27,783 nucleotides of DNA, from NCBI GenBank assembly GCA_900549235.1, contig URNT01000040.1, forward strand, positions 1 to 27,783, read 5' to 3'. The translations under genes were made by a program, and so were the position numbers. Shown piece by piece: positions 15,133 through 22,876 of the stretch. The first letter of the stretch is position 1. Every line of letters starts with the position of its first letter. A model generated the notes under the pieces. It saw only the letters and a program-made list of their open reading frames with translations. It was not told where the DNA came from and ran no database searches. Source of the stretch: an uncultured Clostridium sp. GTDB lineage: Bacteria > Bacillota > Clostridia > Lachnospirales > Lachnospiraceae.

Positions 15133-15149
15133 TCCCCTTCCTGTCTAAA

Positions 15150-16601
15150 TTAATGTCTATGCATAGAAAACTGATCCATCGGATACTTTTTCAGGTTCTC
15201 CAGCACTTTTCTCTCCTCAGCCTCACCGATCAGCTGATCTCTTGCCTTCTTTGCCTCGGACTCAGCCTTATGCTTGCTTGGGCCGCCTACACAGCCGCCT
15301 ACGCAGGCCATACCCTCGATAAAGTCCTCAGGCAGCTTTCCAACCTTCATGAGGAGCAGGGCTTTCTTACACTCGGCCGCGCCGTTGCACCTTGCCACCT
15401 TAATATCGGTGTTCTCGTCCATCTCCTTTAAGCACTCCAGCACCGCTGCAGTTACGCCGCCGCCGTTGCCGAAGCGTTTGCCGAATACAGAGCTTTCCTG
15501 ATAATCATTCTCAGCCGGCTGCAGTTCTACACCCTTTGAACGCATCATAGCGCGGACCTCGCTGAAGGTCAGGGCATAATCTGCGTTGCCCTCGATATTC
15601 AGATCCAGGCTCTCGCTCTTCTTTGCGATACAGGGGCCCACAAATACGGTTACCACCTCAGGATCCTGGCTCTTTAACATTCTGGAAACAGCGCACATAG
15701 GTGATACGGTGGTAGACATATTTTCAAGAAGCATGGGGAAATGCTGCTTAATCATGTTTACAAAAGCAGGACAGCAGGAGGTAGTCATCTTCTTGCCCTC
15801 CTTATAGGCCTCTGCCCATTCCTCAGCCTCGTATGCGGCTGTCATATCACCGCCCAGGCCTACCTCTACCATATCAGCAAAACCGATCTGCTTCAGAGCG
15901 ATCTTCCAGCTTGCCATGGTGATGTCATTGCCAAACTGACCCTCGGTGGCAGGAGCTACCATGGCAACTACCTTTTTGCCGGCCTTGATCAGGCGGATCA
16001 CATCTACCATAAAGGTCTTAGAGCCGATAGCGCCAAATGGACAGGCATGGATACACGCGCCGCACTGGATGCATTTCTTTTCATCAATCATACAGATGCC
16101 GTACTCATCATAGGTGATGGCATCCACCGGACACATCTTCTTACAGGGACGCTCTAAGTGGGCGATGGCATTGTAAGGACAGGCCTGAGCGCACTTTCCG
16201 CATTCCTTGCACTTGTTGGGATCGATATAAGCGTGGTCGTGACCCATGGAGATGGCTCCAAAGGGACAGGAATTCTGACAGGCTTTTCCCATACACTTAC
16301 GGCAGTTATCAGTTACAATATAAGAAGCGATGGGACACTCCTCACAGGCTGCGTTGATTACCTGCACCACATTGTGGGAATCCTTTCCCGCAGGGCACTT
16401 TCCCTCTGCCAGGCGGACTCTCTGCTTGATGATCTCACGCTCTTTATAGATACAGCAGCGGTAGGTGGCCTGCGGACCGGGGATCATACGGAAGGGGATC
16501 TGATCCCTCTCCTCCTCCAGGTTTCCATCCCATGCTGCCTTCGCTACCTCATACAGGACATCATGCTTTAAACGCAGGATCGTTGCATCATTTGTTACCA
16601 T
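15150..16601 (-). CDS. Group B [FeFe] hydrogenase, monomeric
   Basis: A 483-residue iron-hydrogenase. The N-terminal half is ferredoxin-like, with cysteine runs for several [4Fe-4S] clusters (C100/103/108/112, C131/134/137/141, and C177/180/183/187, plus C153/C157). The H-cluster domain has L1 TSCCPAF at 274-280, L2 GPCIAKKSE at 322-330 (C324) and L3 MACVGGCVGGP at 431-441. These forms (TSCCPAF, GPCIAKK) are those of group B rather than the well-studied group A enzymes. Group B proteins are cytoplasmic, act with ferredoxin if active, and have no settled role. ATG 16601 has AGGAGG 9 nt upstream. It lies 171 bp downstream of the sensory hydrogenase/phosphatase genes in the same direction, an arrangement I recall from Ruminococcus albus (hydA2 with hydS). 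No maturase genes are in the window. Confidence 0.88.
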   Translation of the reverse strand: MVTNDATILRLKHDVLYEVAKAAWDGNLEEERDQIPFRMIPGPQATYRCCIYKEREIIKQRVRLAEGKCPAGKDSHNVVQVINAACEECPIASYIVTDNCRKCMGKACQNSCPFGAISMGHDHAYIDPNKCKECGKCAQACPYNAIAHLERPCKKMCPVDAITYDEYGICMIDEKKCIQCGACIHACPFGAIGSKTFMVDVIRLIKAGKKVVAMVAPATEGQFGNDITMASWKIALKQIGFADMVEVGLGGDMTAAYEAEEWAEAYKEGKKMTTSCCPAFVNMIKQHFPMLLENMSTTVSPMCAVSRMLKSQDPEVVTVFVGPCIAKKSESLDLNIEGNADYALTFSEVRAMMRSKGVELQPAENDYQESSVFGKRFGNGGGVTAAVLECLKEMDENTDIKVARCNGAAECKKALLLMKVGKLPEDFIEGMACVGGCVGGPSKHKAESEAKKARDQLIGEAEERKVLENLKKYPMDQFSMHRH

Positions 16602-16648
16602 TTTTCATTTCCTCCTAATTATGTCTCGTGTACTCTGTATCCCCACTT

Positions 16649-16707
16649 TTTTCATGGATCGTTCATACCATATCACACTGAAAAATCTACTATACGTTCC
16701 ATGAAAA
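16649..16707. repeat. 13-bp inverted repeat in the promoter/leader region of the group B hydrogenase
   Basis: TTTTCATGGATCG (16649-16661) and CGTTCCATGAAAA (16695-16707) are inverted copies matching at 12 of 13 positions, 33 bp apart. On the minus strand one arm ends exactly where a TATAGT -10-like box (16689-16694) begins; no good -35 was seen. It could be a paired operator or a stem in the mRNA leader. Confidence 0.55.
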
Positions 16708-16772
16708 TGCAAGTTTTTATTGGTGTACAACCACCTTTTTTACCCCCTGATCCGGTCTCTGCACAATAACTG

Positions 16773-17951
16773 TCAATAATAAGTCACTATTACCTTCTTC
16801 CCCATTTCCTCGATCACATGCTTTAACTGCTCCACCAGGTTCTGACGGATCCCCAGGTCAAAAGGAAGACCCGGATTCTGGTAGGCGCTGTTAATGGCCT
16901 TCCCCACATACATATGCACCTCGGTGCAGTCCTCGATCAGCACCTTGGCCACCATGGAGCCGCCGTTGGGCTTATCCAGCTCCTCGAAAAATTCCTCCGA
17001 TACGGTTTCATTTTTCACATACCGCCTTAAAAGCTGGAGCACCCGGTTTAAGGTCAGCACGCCCTCTGTCACCAGATCCACCCCCTCCATATAGGCGATG
17101 GGCGGAATCTCTGGATCCACATAATCAAGGGATACATCCAGTCTCCGGCTCAGCACCCTGGATACAATGGTGGCGCTGGTGCCGCCGCATACGATGGTCT
17201 TTGCCGCCGGATCCGACATAAAATCATGAACCATATGCACATCATCCTCGGGATTTCGGGCGGGTCCTGTCATCAGATGCACCGGCTTGCTGTCAATAAT
17301 ACGCATACAGGCCACTGTGGTATCGTCCCCCGGCCTGAACTGATAAAGCTCATCGCAGGCCCGGCTGATGGCCGCCGCCAGACGCATGGCGGAAATAGTG
17401 ATCTGGTACTGGCGCACCGCATAATCCGCTATATCCTGCCACAGCCATCCAAAGTTCAGAAGATCTCCCACCCCGGCATGGATGGTGCCGTCGCTCATAA
17501 GGATCAGGGCATCTCCCTTCTTCACCTTAAAGCGGTATTCATTGATCTCCTTCCCCTGCATCCTGCGGACATTTCTGGGAATCTCCATCAGCTTTCCGTC
17601 CCTGATAAAAATGCATCCCGGATTGTCATATTCCACCAGATAGGCATCGCCGTTATGGTACACCTGAAGGATGCTGAAGGTGGAATAGGCCACCTGGCGC
17701 ACCTGGCAGATGGGCAGAGTCTCGCTGATGGTATCCACACATTCCTCCAGAGTGGCCCCGTTTAAGAACATAGTCCCCAGGATCTTGGAGGTCAGTGTGG
17801 ATAAAATGTTTGCTTTTACACCGCTTCCCATCCCGTCCGCCAGGATCATGATATTAGAATCCTCTGTCTGCAGGATCTCTACCTTGTCGCCGCAGAGGAT
17901 CTCCGTAAATTTATTCAGGCTCTTATAAGCAACATCAACTGTAATCCCCAT
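16773..17951 (-). CDS. SpoIIE-type PP2C phosphatase linked to sensory hydrogenase
   Basis: A 392-residue protein. Residues 1-220 are a SpoIIE/PP2C-type Ser/Thr phosphatase domain: ILADGMGSGVKA at 36-47 (metal-binding D39), LILMSDGTIHAG in the middle, and PGDDTTVACMRI near 210 with the second Asp pair. Residues 225-392 form a second region I do not recognise (TIVCGGTSATIVSRVL, then YMEGVDLVTEGVLTLNRVL), conserved-looking but of unknown function. The start ATG shares its A with the stop of hydS (TAATG) and follows GGAGG by 6 nt, so the two are translationally coupled. The likely role is output: H2 or redox state sensed by HydS changes dephosphorylation of a partner protein, perhaps an anti-sigma-factor antagonist as for SpoIIE/RsbU. 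No such partner gene is in the window. Confidence 0.85.
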   Translation of the reverse strand: MGITVDVAYKSLNKFTEILCGDKVEILQTEDSNIMILADGMGSGVKANILSTLTSKILGTMFLNGATLEECVDTISETLPICQVRQVAYSTFSILQVYHNGDAYLVEYDNPGCIFIRDGKLMEIPRNVRRMQGKEINEYRFKVKKGDALILMSDGTIHAGVGDLLNFGWLWQDIADYAVRQYQITISAMRLAAAISRACDELYQFRPGDDTTVACMRIIDSKPVHLMTGPARNPEDDVHMVHDFMSDPAAKTIVCGGTSATIVSRVLSRRLDVSLDYVDPEIPPIAYMEGVDLVTEGVLTLNRVLQLLRRYVKNETVSEEFFEELDKPNGGSMVAKVLIEDCTEVHMYVGKAINSAYQNPGLPFDLGIRQNLVEQLKHVIEEMGKKVIVTYY

Positions 17952-19888
17952 TATCTACCTCCGCTGCCGCCCGGTTTCTTAATATCCGCACTGCTGATGC
18001 GGACATATCCTCCTGTCTTTGGCTTCGGTGAGGCTGGCCCCACATGGACATAGCCCTTCTTCTGGTCTTCCTGGGTCTTAGCCGTCATCACTCCCTGCAG
18101 GGGCACCGCCCCGCTCCCCAGGTGAACCTCCGGGATCTGGACCTCATCCTCCACAAGGGATGTATCCCCTCCGTCATCCAAAAGGGACTGGCACAGCTTC
18201 GTAAGGGTGGTCTTGGTATCCGCTGTGGTCTCACCCAGAAGCCCCGCGATCTCCTGAGCCACCATCATCTGCTTGTGGATTACCTTCTGGGCCAGGTCGA
18301 TGGTCTCCAGCTTCTTCTCGTAGTCCTCCCTTGCCTGCTCCTCCTCCTTTGTAATATCGATAAAGGTGGCAAGCACCGCATTTTCCTTCTCTATGTATAC
18401 AATGTTCTGAAGGGTAGACAGGTTATATTCCGGATAGCTGACCCTCTTGCCATGGATATTCTGATGGGTGTCAAATACCCACTGGAAATTCACCGGATCG
18501 ATAAACTCGTACAGGTACATCTCCAGAGCCTCTGACCGGGTTTTCCCGAAATATTTCTCCCCTACATCCGAATACTCCAGGATCCGCATATCCTCGCCTA
18601 CAATCAGAACAATGTTCGGTGAAGTCTCCATCACCAGGTTGGACATGGACTCCGCCTTTTCATGCATATAAGGGATGCACATGGTCACCTCTGCCTTATT
18701 CTGGAACACTGCAATGGCTTTCTCACGGCAGGTAGGATAACCGCAGGCGCCACAGTTTAGCTCGTCCTCCGGGCGCAGCTTATTGGTCTTTTTAAGAATG
18801 GCCCGGATCTCCTCCTCCGTGGGCATGGGGTCCTTGGGAGAACGGTCCAAAAATGTCTTTCCAAAGGAAACCCGCTTCTGCACCGGCTCCAGTGCCTCCC
18901 CGGACACCGGCTCCCGTCTGATGGTCTCCTCCATGTCCAGCTTCACCTTAAACCGGGAAATGGAAGCGTCATTGACCGTAGACCCTTTGATGCAGCCGCC
19001 GGAGCACATATTCATCTCGATAAAGCAGCCCTTGATCTCGCCCCGGGCCATGCTCCTGCACAGATCGATGCAGTTTGCCACACCGTGGACATAGAACTTG
19101 CGGTAGCCATCGCTCTCCGCCCCAGTAGCCAGGACGGAATTTACCACGCCGTTGGTCACCGGATAGAGGCGGTTTACCTTCGGATCAAATCTGGTAAAGG
19201 GCATATCCTCACAGTCGCCTATAACGATTTCCTCCTCATCCAGCCATTTGTTGATATCATTGAAATTCAGGACCCCATCGATCGCAGTATCATGTCTGGA
19301 ATCCATAGACTCCTTCTTTTTTGCGATACACGGTCCTAAAAATACCACCTTCACCTCAGGGCCCAGTTCCTCCTTTAAAAGGGTTCCATGAGCAATCATA
19401 GGGGAAACCACCGGCGCCAGATAAGGGATCAGCTCCGGATAGTAGATCTCGATCAGCTCATTGACACTGGGACAACAGGTTGTAATAATGGTCTCCATGG
19501 TATGCTCCCTTAACAGACGGGCATATTCTGCCGTCACAAAGGCAGCCCCCTCAGAGGTCTCTCTTACATCCTCAAAGCCCAGACGCAGCAGGGCGCTTCT
19601 TACCTGCCCGATGGTCTTGTACTTTAAAAGCCCCATATAGGCAGGCGCCAGGGATACAACCACCCTCTGCCCGGCTCTGATCCAGCCCCGTACCATATCC
19701 AGGTCACTTCTCAGAGTCTTGGCAGACTGGGGACAGATCTTTAAGCAATGACCGCAGAGAATGCACTTGTCCTCCATGATCACCGCCCGGCCGTCCTTTA
19801 CCTGTACAGCCTTTACCTCACAGTCCCTGACACATTTATAACAATGCTTGCATTTTGTGGCTTTGAAATCAATGATTTCCATGCCCAT
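17951..19888 (-). CDS. hydS: Sensory [FeFe] hydrogenase with PAS domain (HydS, group C)
   Basis: A 645-residue multidomain protein. Two [4Fe-4S] ferredoxin sites open it (C13/16/19/23 and C42/45/48/52). The H-cluster domain follows: TTCCPS at 136-141, GPCIAKKKE at 185-193 (C187) and CSGGC at 295-299. Next is a further Fe-S motif NCGACGYPTC at 378-387 with C404, then a PAS domain (about 415-515, including IVLIVGEDMRILEYSD) and a helical segment (516-570) before a low-complexity Gly/Lys/Pro tail. This order is that of the group C sensory hydrogenases described in Thermotoga and Ruminococcus albus. ATG 19888 has GGGAG 9 nt upstream, directly after the ferredoxin-like gene. It should sense H2 or redox state rather than turn over H2 in bulk, and pass the signal to the phosphatase encoded next. 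Confidence 0.92.
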   Translation of the reverse strand: MGMEIIDFKATKCKHCYKCVRDCEVKAVQVKDGRAVIMEDKCILCGHCLKICPQSAKTLRSDLDMVRGWIRAGQRVVVSLAPAYMGLLKYKTIGQVRSALLRLGFEDVRETSEGAAFVTAEYARLLREHTMETIITTCCPSVNELIEIYYPELIPYLAPVVSPMIAHGTLLKEELGPEVKVVFLGPCIAKKKESMDSRHDTAIDGVLNFNDINKWLDEEEIVIGDCEDMPFTRFDPKVNRLYPVTNGVVNSVLATGAESDGYRKFYVHGVANCIDLCRSMARGEIKGCFIEMNMCSGGCIKGSTVNDASISRFKVKLDMEETIRREPVSGEALEPVQKRVSFGKTFLDRSPKDPMPTEEEIRAILKKTNKLRPEDELNCGACGYPTCREKAIAVFQNKAEVTMCIPYMHEKAESMSNLVMETSPNIVLIVGEDMRILEYSDVGEKYFGKTRSEALEMYLYEFIDPVNFQWVFDTHQNIHGKRVSYPEYNLSTLQNIVYIEKENAVLATFIDITKEEEQAREDYEKKLETIDLAQKVIHKQMMVAQEIAGLLGETTADTKTTLTKLCQSLLDDGGDTSLVEDEVQIPEVHLGSGAVPLQGVMTAKTQEDQKKGYVHVGPASPKPKTGGYVRISSADIKKPGGSGGR

Positions 19889-19890
19889 AA

Positions 19891-20130
19891 TTAAAGTCTC
19901 CCTTTGATCTCATTCTCGAAGAACTCCTCTGTATCCTCTGGTCTTAAGGAGTAAAGCTCTCCCTCTACCGTCACGCATACACCGTGATCGCAGTTGCCGG
20001 AGCAGAAGGCGCCGTTAAGGTCCACCTGATCTGTCAGGCCGTTGGCCGCCACCAGCTTCTGCAGCTTCTCAATGATCTCTCTTGATCCCTTTAAATGACA
20101 GGCACTTCCAATGCATATTGTTACTTTCAT
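19891..20130 (-). CDS. Thioredoxin-like [2Fe-2S] ferredoxin (NuoE/HydC-like)
   Basis: A 79-residue protein with the thioredoxin-like [2Fe-2S] fold found in NuoE and HydC subunits. The four cluster cysteines are in CIGSAC (C6, C11) and FCSGNC (C43, C47). It is a small soluble electron carrier. GGAGG lies 10 nt before ATG 20130, and its stop is 2 nt from the hydS start, so it is the first gene of the sensory hydrogenase operon. It probably delivers electrons to, or takes them from, HydS or links it to NAD(H) enzymes; which one is not visible. Confidence 0.88.
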   Translation of the reverse strand: MKVTICIGSACHLKGSREIIEKLQKLVAANGLTDQVDLNGAFCSGNCDHGVCVTVEGELYSLRPEDTEEFFENEIKGRL

Positions 20131-20186
20131 CCCGTAATACCTCCGCTATTCCAGTGTAATCTTCGGTCTTATCCAAAGTTACTTAT

Positions 20187-20215
20187 ATTATCGCATATTG
20201 TCATATTTATATCAA
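20187..20215 (-). promoter_or_regulatory. Promoter of the sensory hydrogenase operon
   Basis: On the minus strand TTGATA (20210-20215), a 17-bp spacer and GATAAT (20187-20192) form a good sigma-A promoter 57 nt upstream of the ferredoxin-like gene. Its -35 box and most of its spacer are covered by the Rex-like site. Confidence 0.65.
20198..20215 (-). promoter_or_regulatory. Rex-like redox operator
   Basis: TTGATATAAATATGACAA (minus strand) is an imperfect inverted repeat matching 10 of 14 defined positions of the clostridial Rex consensus TTGTTAA-N4-TTAACAA as I recall it. Rex represses fermentation and hydrogenase genes at low NADH/NAD ratio. Its position over the -35 box suits repression. 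Confidence 0.4.
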
Positions 20216-20266
20216 TAAAATTTCTCAAAAAGTTGCCGCCTTTCTCTGGCGTCCCCAGCCCATCTA

Positions 20267-20275
20267 TGCTATAGT
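20267..20275 (+). promoter_or_regulatory. Extended -10 promoter of the ABC importer operon
   Basis: TGCTATAGT, an extended -10 element, lies 31 nt before the lipoprotein gene start. No good -35 box was found at the right distance, which extended -10 promoters can lack. Confidence 0.5.
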
Positions 20276-20306
20276 AAAGGTTGTTGAAAGAGAGGAGAAA
20301 TGTATT

Positions 20307-21383
20307 ATGAAAAAATCTATTTCCGTTCTGCTGGCAGCTTCCCTTACCCTTGCTGCCCTGCTTGGCGGCTGTTCCGGCCCGGCCCAGGAAACCACCCAGG
20401 CCCAGACCACCACAGCAGCTGCTCCTGCTGAAACTACCGAAGCTCCGGCCGAAACCACTGTCCCCGCAGAGGATACCGCCGCTTCCGAAGACGCCATCCG
20501 TGTGGGCTCCTTAAACGGCCCCACCTCCATGGGACTGGTTCATCTGATGAACCTTTCTGAGAAGGGAGAGACTGAAAACTCCTATGACTTTACCATGGCC
20601 GGCAAGGCGGACGAGCTGGTAGGAAAGATCGCAAACGGCGACCTGGACATCGCTCTGGTCCCTGCCAATGTAGCCAGTGTGCTCTACAATAAGACCCAGG
20701 GCGGCGTTACCGTTTTAGATGTAAATACTCTTGGGGTTCTTTACGTTGTTGCCTCCGACGACACCGTATCCTCCATGAGCGATCTCAAGGGCCGCACCAT
20801 CTACATGACCGGCAAGGGTACCACACCCGAATATGTCATGAATTACCTTTTAGAGAAAAATGGCCTTGCCCTCACAGATGTGGATCTCCAGTTCAAGTCC
20901 GAAGCCGCTGAAGTCGCTTCTGTATTAAAAGAGGATCCCACTGCCATCGGCGTCCTTCCCCAGCCCTTTGCCACCGCCGCCTGTGTTCAGAACGAAGCCC
21001 TGAAAATGGTCCTGGATCTGACCGAGCAGTGGAATATGCTCAACGATGACAGCGGAAGTATGCTGGTCACCGGTGTTACCCTGGTACGCACCCCCTTCTT
21101 AGAGGAGCATAAGGACGAAGTAAACGCATTTATCGAGGATCATAAGGCCTCTGCCTCCTTCGCCACTGAGCGTCCCGACGAAACAGCCGAGCTGATTGCC
21201 GCCCAGGGCATCGTGGAAAAAGCGCCTATCGCTAAGAAAGCTCTTCCATACTGCAATATCGTATGTCTGACAGGCCAGGAGATGAAGGATGCCTTAAACG
21301 GCTATCTCTCCGTCCTTGCCCAGCAGGATATAAAGTCCATCGGCGGCGCCATGCCGGGTGATGACTTCTACTATATCCCATAG
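20307..21383 (+). CDS. ABC importer substrate-binding lipoprotein (NMT1/SsuA-like)
   Basis: A 358-residue exported lipoprotein. The signal peptide (KK, then a hydrophobic run) ends in the lipobox LGGC with lipidated C22. A Thr/Ala/Glu-rich spacer (about 26-60) tethers the binding domain. The folded part (64-358) has the layout of NitT/TauT-type proteins: AIRVGSLNGPTSMG, GDLDIALVPANVAS near 112, SDLKGRTIYMTGKGTTPEY near 160, and ATERPDETAEL near the end. Such proteins bind small anions or heterocycles (sulfonates, nitrate, bicarbonate, thiamine precursors); the ligand here cannot be told. GAGGAGA lies 9 nt before the start. It is the first gene of the importer operon and is divergent from the sensory hydrogenase operon. 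Confidence 0.88.
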   Translation: MKKSISVLLAASLTLAALLGGCSGPAQETTQAQTTTAAAPAETTEAPAETTVPAEDTAASEDAIRVGSLNGPTSMGLVHLMNLSEKGETENSYDFTMAGKADELVGKIANGDLDIALVPANVASVLYNKTQGGVTVLDVNTLGVLYVVASDDTVSSMSDLKGRTIYMTGKGTTPEYVMNYLLEKNGLALTDVDLQFKSEAAEVASVLKEDPTAIGVLPQPFATAACVQNEALKMVLDLTEQWNMLNDDSGSMLVTGVTLVRTPFLEEHKDEVNAFIEDHKASASFATERPDETAELIAAQGIVEKAPIAKKALPYCNIVCLTGQEMKDALNGYLSVLAQQDIKSIGGAMPGDDFYYIP

Positions 21384-21403
21384 CAGACGAAACCATCCAC
21401 CAG

Positions 21404-21432
21404 ACGGCGGGCACCCTTGGTCCGCCGTTTTT
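21404..21432 (+). terminator. Hairpin terminator after the lipoprotein gene
   Basis: ACGGCGG (21404-21410) pairs perfectly with CCGCCGT (21422-21428), followed by TTTTT. It lies inside the operon, before the permease ribosome site, and probably makes lipoprotein mRNA more abundant than permease and ATPase mRNA. Confidence 0.75.
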
Positions 21433-21458
21433 CATTTCCGAATCCCGGAGGTAACCCT

Positions 21459-22202
21459 ATGACCCGATCCCTTTCTGCCAATGCCCGCCAGTTCCTTTCC
21501 TGGCTTTTCTGGATCCTGATCTGGCAGGCTGCGGACCTTCTGATCCAGAATCCTATCATATTTGTAGGCCCCCTGGATATGGCCCGGGCACTCCTTGCCC
21601 TTCTTCCTGAAGCCGCCTTCTGGCAGACCATCTGCTCCAGCTTCCTTAAGATCAGCCTGGGCTTTCTGGCCGCCTTCTTCCTTGGAATTCTCCTTGGAAG
21701 CCTGGCCTATGCCCTTCCTCTGGTCCGGGAGCTTGCGGAGCCCTTTATGGTGCTGATCAAATCCATTCCTGTGGCCTCCTTTGTGATTCTGGCCTTGATC
21801 TGGATCGGCTCCGACCGCCTCTGCGTCTTCATCTCCTTCCTGGTAGTGATCCCCATGATCTACACCAGCACCCTTGGGGGGCTCGAAAGCACCGATCCAA
21901 AGCTCCTTGAAATGGCTCAGGTATTTTCAGTTCCATTTTACAAAAAGGCCCGCTTCATCTACCTGCCGGCCCTGCTCCCCTACCTGATCGGCGGCTGTAA
22001 AACCGCCCTGGGAATGAGCTGGAAATCAGGCATTGCCGCAGAGGTGATCGGCATCCCTTCCCATTCCATCGGGGAACAGCTTTACTATTCCAAGCTCTAT
22101 CTGGACACCGCCGGCCTCTTTGCCTGGACCTTTCTTATCATCCTGATCAGTGCCCTTTTTGAAGGGCTGTTCCTGGCGCTCCTTAAGAAGCTGCGCCGCT
22201 AG
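21459..22202 (+). CDS. ABC importer permease (NitT/TauT type)
   Basis: A 247-residue inner-membrane permease with about six hydrophobic segments. The conserved cytoplasmic EAA-type loop reads KLLEMAQVFSVPFYKKARFI then YLPALLPYLIGG near residues 145-175, the region that docks the ATPase. Its usual Gly is replaced by Pro or Phe. IKSIPVASFVILALIW near 100 is typical for SsuC/TauC/NrtB relatives. I chose ATG 21459, 7 nt from GGAGG; an in-frame TTG at 21417 falls inside the terminator hairpin and has no ribosome site. The gene lies between the lipoprotein and ATPase genes. Confidence 0.88.
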   Translation: MTRSLSANARQFLSWLFWILIWQAADLLIQNPIIFVGPLDMARALLALLPEAAFWQTICSSFLKISLGFLAAFFLGILLGSLAYALPLVRELAEPFMVLIKSIPVASFVILALIWIGSDRLCVFISFLVVIPMIYTSTLGGLESTDPKLLEMAQVFSVPFYKKARFIYLPALLPYLIGGCKTALGMSWKSGIAAEVIGIPSHSIGEQLYYSKLYLDTAGLFAWTFLIILISALFEGLFLALLKKLRR

Positions 22203-22220
22203 AGTATATAGGAGGTTTCC

Positions 22221-22850
22221 ATGACCAAATCCCTGCCCAGCTGTATTTACATCCAAAATCTCACAAAATCCTACGGCTCCCTTTCTGTCCTTGAACAGGT
22301 AAACATGACCCTCAGACGGGATACCTGCTGCTGCCTTATGAGCCCCTCCGGCTCCGGTAAGACCACTCTGTTCCGCCTTCTGATGGGGCTGGAAAAGCCG
22401 GATGGCGGAACCATTTCCACCGACGGCCCCGCTCTCTTTTCCTCCCTGAAACTGTCTGCCGTTTTCCAGGAGGATCGGCTTTGCGAGTCCTTTTCCCCCA
22501 TTGAAAATGTACTCCTTACCGCAGGCCCCGGCGCTGATGCCGCCTCCATCCGCAGGGAACTGGCCTGCCTCCTTCCGAAGGAATGTCTCACCCGCCCCGT
22601 ATCCACCTTAAGCGGAGGCATGAAGCGGCGGGTGGCCATATTACGGGCCCTTCTTGCCCCTTCAGATCTTCTTCTCATGGATGAGCCCTTTACCGGACTG
22701 GACGTAGAAATGAAATCCGAGGTGATCCGTTACATCAAGGCCCGCAGAAACGGCCGCTTCCTCCTTTTTACCACCCACCAGGAGGAAGATGCCCGGCTTC
22801 TGGATGCCGATATTCTCCATTTGACAAACGAAAGAGGCGGAGATTTCTGA
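22221..22850 (+). CDS. ABC importer ATPase
   Basis: A short (209-residue) ABC ATPase that powers the neighbouring permease. Walker A is SPSGSGKTT (41-49), with Ser for the usual first Gly. The Q-loop is VFQEDRL (Q83), the signature LSGGMKRRVAI (130-140, with M for Q), Walker B LLLMDEPF (150-157), the D-loop GLD, and the switch His is H186 in TTHQEED. Family members are usually about 240-260 residues, so the helical subdomain and C-terminus are trimmed. GGAGG lies 5 nt before ATG 22221, 18 nt after the permease stop. It should be functional despite the small departures. Confidence 0.9.
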   Translation: MTKSLPSCIYIQNLTKSYGSLSVLEQVNMTLRRDTCCCLMSPSGSGKTTLFRLLMGLEKPDGGTISTDGPALFSSLKLSAVFQEDRLCESFSPIENVLLTAGPGADAASIRRELACLLPKECLTRPVSTLSGGMKRRVAILRALLAPSDLLLMDEPFTGLDVEMKSEVIRYIKARRNGRFLLFTTHQEEDARLLDADILHLTNERGGDF

Positions 22851-22865
22851 TCCCCGCCCCTTTTT
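22834..22865 (+). terminator. Terminator of the ABC importer operon
   Basis: GGCGG (22836-22840) pairs with CCGCC (22854-22858), followed by CCTTTTT. The stem spans the ATPase stop codon. The same hairpin may help end the Cys-rich gene coming from the other side. Confidence 0.6.
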
Positions 22866-22876
22866 ATTTATCTCAA

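Noticed and set aside
16721..16770. Terminator after the phosphatase gene
   Set aside because: Only a 4-bp GGTG/CACC stem could be found and no proper T tract, so read-through into the group B hydrogenase remains possible.
20264..20530. Minus-strand Ala/Val/Ser-rich frame opposite the start of the binding lipoprotein
   Set aside because: It is the complement of the Thr/Ala/Glu linker and crosses the promoter; composition comes from low complexity, not coding.
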